From: Bauldia litoralis
GTDB taxonomy: Bacteria; Pseudomonadota; Alphaproteobacteria; Rhizobiales; Kaistiaceae
Direction: 5' to 3'
Assembly: GCF_900104485.1 (NCBI RefSeq)
Contig: NZ_FMXQ01000001.1
Span: 790,001 to 844,647 of the forward strand
DNA length: 54,647 nt
Positions within the stretch are counted from its first letter, which is position 1; each line of letters starts with the position of its first letter. Below are positions 52,117 to 54,647 of the stretch, in pieces. The position numbers and the translations under genes are program-made. Under the pieces are notes generated by a model. That model saw nothing but the letters and a program-made list of their open reading frames with translations, made no database searches and was not told where the DNA came from.

Positions 52117-53582
52117 AGCGCTTGCTGGAGGCGATAAGCTTCGATCAAAGCGTAGTGGTCGTCGAAGGCACCTCGGGAACAGGAAAGACAACTATTTGCA
52201 AGATGGCCGCGAAGAAAATTTCTGAAGTATTTCCTGATGTTTCAGTTTTTTGGATTTCATCTGAACAGACGTTTCCAGAAAAAGTTCTTAAAGACATTTT
52301 TTCCAATTTGAGATCCCGTGCTATTATATTTATAGATAATTTTTCCGCATTCTTTTTCAGCATAGAGCGTTTGCTAGAAATTGACACTCCTAGTGTACCT
52401 AAGCTTCTAGTTCTCATAGACCGGACAAATATAGTAAATCGCCACGCAAAGAATGCGCGAGCAATTGCTTCCAGCGTTTTTACCACGAGAAAGATTAATG
52501 AGGAGGACGCCAAGAAAATACTAGAGAAACTCCGAAAGAATGGCCCTTGGGCTTTTCTGGGTAGTCTTAGGAGTGATTCCGAGCGAATTCGCATGATTCT
52601 GGATAAATCCAATCGAGATCTTCTCGTCGGATTACGCGAAGCGACTGAAGGACGAGGGTATGATGAAATAGTGCGGAGTGACTATACCTCGATAGAGTCA
52701 GAACAAACGCGAAAAGTGTTTTTGCTTATACTATGTGGAACTGTATTTAGGGCAGGAATATCAAGAAACACGCTATACGGGGCGAGTGAATATTTAGGAA
52801 TTGGGGATAAAGAAGTTAATGAAAGCGTATCTCAGTTTTTAGCTGGGATGATATACCAGAGAAAAGGAGTATATTTTGGACATCATCAGCTTTTAGCTGA
52901 ATATATAATAACAAATCTTGCGTCAAAGGTAGAAGTTCTTTCTTGTGTCGATGCGTTAATATTTTCTCTTAGCAGATTTTCTCCGCCACTGAGACGTAAC
53001 GCGCCGGGAGCTGAAAGCAAGTTATTTGTTTCTGTGGTGAATCACGAATTTCTGGGTCGACTATTTTCGAATCGCCGTACAGATGTAATAAACATGTTGG
53101 AGAAATACGAAAAATATTTTGAGGCGGATGCGCTTTTCTTGCTTCAGATGGCTCTGCTGGAGAAGGCGTTGGGGGGGCGGTACGTTGATCGTGCCTTAAG
53201 TCGAATTCAGATGGCGTTAAGGCTCTGGCCGACGTCTTACCAGGTCATCAACGGTGCCGCGAATATCATTTTTGATACGGCTGATGCAGCAAGTGACAGG
53301 ATTACAGCGCTTCAGAAGATGGAGCAGGCGTCGGATATTTTGCGGGATCAGTTGGAGGACCAGAAGACGGAGGCATATGCGGCGGTCTGCTTAGCGAGGG
53401 GGCGGATAGCAGTAATGTCGAAGTGGGATGTCAGCGGGTTGAGGGGAGAGTGGGGGACGATTCAGAAGAATCTTAAGGCAATTCAAGCGAAGCACCCATC
53501 CAATTCGGAGGTCGCCTCAGCTTTACGCAGTCTGCCTTTGGTGGTCGCGAGAGCGACCGCTAGGAACGACCGGACTGTTTGA
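52080..53582 (+). CDS. STAND-type P-loop ATPase with helical/TPR-like C-terminus (C-terminal half of SIR2-STAND protein)
   Basis: 500 aa if read from GTG 52080, but that start has its purine run touching the codon and the frame is open upstream, so it is probably not a true start. The P-loop is GTSGTGKTT with Lys36; Walker B is AIIFIDN with Asp86; a sensor-like KLLVLIDRTN follows. A winged-helix-like part (about 190-290) precedes an alpha-helical tail with TPR-like helices (RALSRIQMALRLWPTSYQV, about 370-400). In STAND proteins the tail senses a phage product and ATP-driven oligomerisation switches on the effector, here SIR2. A+T-rich: 52321-52380 has only 17 G or C in 60. No close family name can be given without a search. 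Confidence 0.82.
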   Translation: MVDQVPADISDLKRLLEAISFDQSVVVVEGTSGTGKTTICKMAAKKISEVFPDVSVFWISSEQTFPEKVLKDIFSNLRSRAIIFIDNFSAFFFSIERLLEIDTPSVPKLLVLIDRTNIVNRHAKNARAIASSVFTTRKINEEDAKKILEKLRKNGPWAFLGSLRSDSERIRMILDKSNRDLLVGLREATEGRGYDEIVRSDYTSIESEQTRKVFLLILCGTVFRAGISRNTLYGASEYLGIGDKEVNESVSQFLAGMIYQRKGVYFGHHQLLAEYIITNLASKVEVLSCVDALIFSLSRFSPPLRRNAPGAESKLFVSVVNHEFLGRLFSNRRTDVINMLEKYEKYFEADALFLLQMALLEKALGGRYVDRALSRIQMALRLWPTSYQVINGAANIIFDTADAASDRITALQKMEQASDILRDQLEDQKTEAYAAVCLARGRIAVMSKWDVSGLRGEWGTIQKNLKAIQAKHPSNSEVASALRSLPLVVARATARNDRTV

Positions 53583-53657
53583 TTGCCTGGCTTCTGAAAC
53601 AAAGAAGGAAAGTTTTTGCGTCAGGTCGCCGCTGATCCAACGCCGCCACCCAAGCCC

Positions 53658-53714
53658 GACGCTGAGCACATCTGGCATATCGGAATGATGACAATGGAGG
53701 GACGAAGTCAGTAG
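53658..53714 (+). pseudogene. Relic fragment resembling the HD-hydrolase motif
   Basis: 53658-53681 matches 53967-53990 inside the downstream HD gene at 21 of 24 bases and translates to DAEHIWHI against DAEHTWHI. The two copies are 309 bp apart and in the same frame. It then reads GMMTMEGRSQ to a stop at 53712-53714. It looks like debris of a partial duplication or of another HD gene. No intact gene surrounds it. Confidence 0.5.
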
Positions 53715-53759
53715 TCGACATGACGTTGGCCGGAGCAGGTCAGGTCAGGAGCGGTCATA

Positions 53760-54455
53760 ATGTCAGCGTTACCGGACGAGTTTCCGCGTGGCTGCGATCA
53801 TGTTGCATCTAACTCGATGCCCTCCACCCACGCCTCCCTCTTCACCCTGATCGCCGAGACCGGCGGGCCCGCGCTGGCGAACCAGCTTCGCTTCATCCTT
53901 GAGGTCGACAAGCTGAAGTCCATCGTCCGCCAGTCGCCGCTGATGACGCGCGACCGCAACGAGACCGACGCCGAGCACACCTGGCACATCGCGACGATGG
54001 CGGTGGTGCTGGCCGACTTTGCCGGGCCGGAGGTCGACGTGATGCGGGCGGTCAGGATGCTGCTCGTCCATGACATCGTCGAGATCGACGCCGGCGACAC
54101 CTTTCTCTATTCGGCGCCGGAGGTGCATGCCGCCCAGGAGATCGCCGAGCAGGCCGCCGCCGACCGCATCTTCGGCCTGCTGCCGGCGCCCCAGGGGACG
54201 GAGTTTCGCGCGCTATGGGACGAGTTCGAGGCCCATGAGAGTGCCGACGCGCATTTCGCGCGGACGATGGACCGGCTGCAGCCCTTCCTCCTCAACGTCT
54301 TCACCGAGGGCATGGGCTGGCGCAAGCACGGCGTCCGCGCCAGCCAGGTCCGCACCCGCATGCGCGTCATCGCCGACGGCTCCCCCGCCCTCCACGCGCT
54401 GGTCGAGCGCCTGATCGACGAGTCCGAAGCCCGCGGCTACCTGGCGCCGGGATAG
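53760..54455 (+). CDS. HD-domain phosphohydrolase (HDDC2/YfbR-like)
   Basis: 231-aa metal-dependent hydrolase. First metal His in ETDAEHTWHIATMAVVLADF, the HD pair in RMLLVHDIVEIDAGDTF, then HAAQEIAEQAAADRIFGLLP and a distal Asp in FARTMDRLQPFL. Relatives (YfbR, HDDC2) dephosphorylate deoxynucleoside monophosphates. ATG at 53760 has AGGAG 8 nt upstream; an ATG at 53817 begins the conserved part and lacks such a site. It is G+C-rich (44 of 60 at 54121-54180), so probably native and not part of the SIR2-STAND gene. Confidence 0.88.
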   Translation: MSALPDEFPRGCDHVASNSMPSTHASLFTLIAETGGPALANQLRFILEVDKLKSIVRQSPLMTRDRNETDAEHTWHIATMAVVLADFAGPEVDVMRAVRMLLVHDIVEIDAGDTFLYSAPEVHAAQEIAEQAAADRIFGLLPAPQGTEFRALWDEFEAHESADAHFARTMDRLQPFLLNVFTEGMGWRKHGVRASQVRTRMRVIADGSPALHALVERLIDESEARGYLAPG

Positions 54456-54484
54456 GCGCCGGCCAGCAAGGCGCGCCGCCCCAC

Positions 54485-54647
54485 GCGCCCCTCCCACCAT
54501 CGCGTTCCGCGACGGTCCCCCCTCCCCGCAAGCGGGGCGGGACAGGCCGGCCCAATCGCTGGCGCACCCCGTTCCGGTCGTGCCCAACCGAGTCATGGCG
54601 ATCCTCCCCCGTTCACGGGGGAGGGGGACCGCCCGAAGGGTGGTGGA
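54485..54647 (+). repeat. Long direct repeat, right copy
   Basis: Same orientation as 49494-49652. It begins gcgcccctcccaccatcgcg and reaches ggtggtgga at the last base, so it may continue past the window. It carries the same tccccgcaagcgggg hairpin, and ctcccccgttcacgggggag in place of the left copy's second hairpin. Confidence 0.88.

Noticed and set aside
53760-54455. HD hydrolase as a member of the SIR2-STAND system
   Set aside because: Its G+C content is that of the core genome, it has its own ribosome site and a 177-bp gap, and the family is general metabolism; co-operation is not supported.

Overview
The window is G+C-rich and reads as chromosomal DNA of an alphaproteobacterium, most likely of the order Hyphomicrobiales (Rhizobiales). 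The reason is gene order: lysC-ptsP-prfA-prmC-DUF4167-clpB, ubiG divergent from lysC, comF divergent from a BioC/NDUFAF5-like methyltransferase, argJ-parvulin-secA, accA-xerD-aroK-aroB-CorC, and tlpA/argH-lptM-lysA-TIGR02302. I cannot name the genus from sequence alone.

Layout. 0-2 kb: envelope M23 peptidase. 2.1-6.1 kb: a polar amino-acid-type ABC importer facing a divergent IclR regulator, which looks like a module set between clpB and the M23 gene. 6.1-10.3 kb: clpB and a secreted reprolysin-like zinc protease. 10.3-17.9 kb: the lysC-ptsP-prfA-prmC-DUF4167 block and ubiG. 17.9-22.5 kb: VOC protein, SDR, DUF1178, nitrilase-like hydrolase, comF, methyltransferase and a small membrane protein. 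22.5-31 kb: Nudix hydrolase, a palindromic intergenic repeat, argJ, parvulin, secA, a lipid kinase and a SLC13-type permease. 31-38 kb: L,D-transpeptidase, accA, xerD with a small membrane partner, and an aroK-aroB-CorC operon whose genes overlap by 4 bp. 38-41.4 kb: tandem membrane GGDEF paralogues and a TlpA-like thioredoxin. 41.4-49.1 kb: argH, an oddly placed endonuclease/exonuclease/phosphatase gene, lptM, lysA, a large TIGR02302 membrane protein and a cyclic-nucleotide-binding protein.

49.1-54.6 kb is accessory. About 1.07 kb of mosaic palindromic repeats is followed by a secreted hypothetical protein and then by a strikingly A+T-rich locus at about 51.0-53.6 kb. That locus encodes an N-terminal SIR2 domain (probable NAD-consuming effector) and a C-terminal STAND-type P-loop ATPase with an alpha-helical/TPR-like tail. 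The architecture is that of SIR2-STAND antiphage proteins (Avs5-like in layout). The two halves lie in different frames. The conserved-looking linker can be read through only with a one-base shift at about 52054-52057, so this is probably a single protein of about 828 aa split by loss of one G, or a sequencing error there. An HD-domain phosphohydrolase follows, preceded by a short in-frame relic of its own metal-binding motif. A repeat of about 160 bp flanks the whole accessory segment in direct orientation (49494-49652 and 54485-54647).

The rest is housekeeping: lysine, arginine and aromatic amino-acid synthesis, translation termination, protein export and folding, fatty-acid initiation, chromosome dimer resolution and envelope maintenance. 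No rRNA, tRNA, CRISPR array or insertion sequence was seen.
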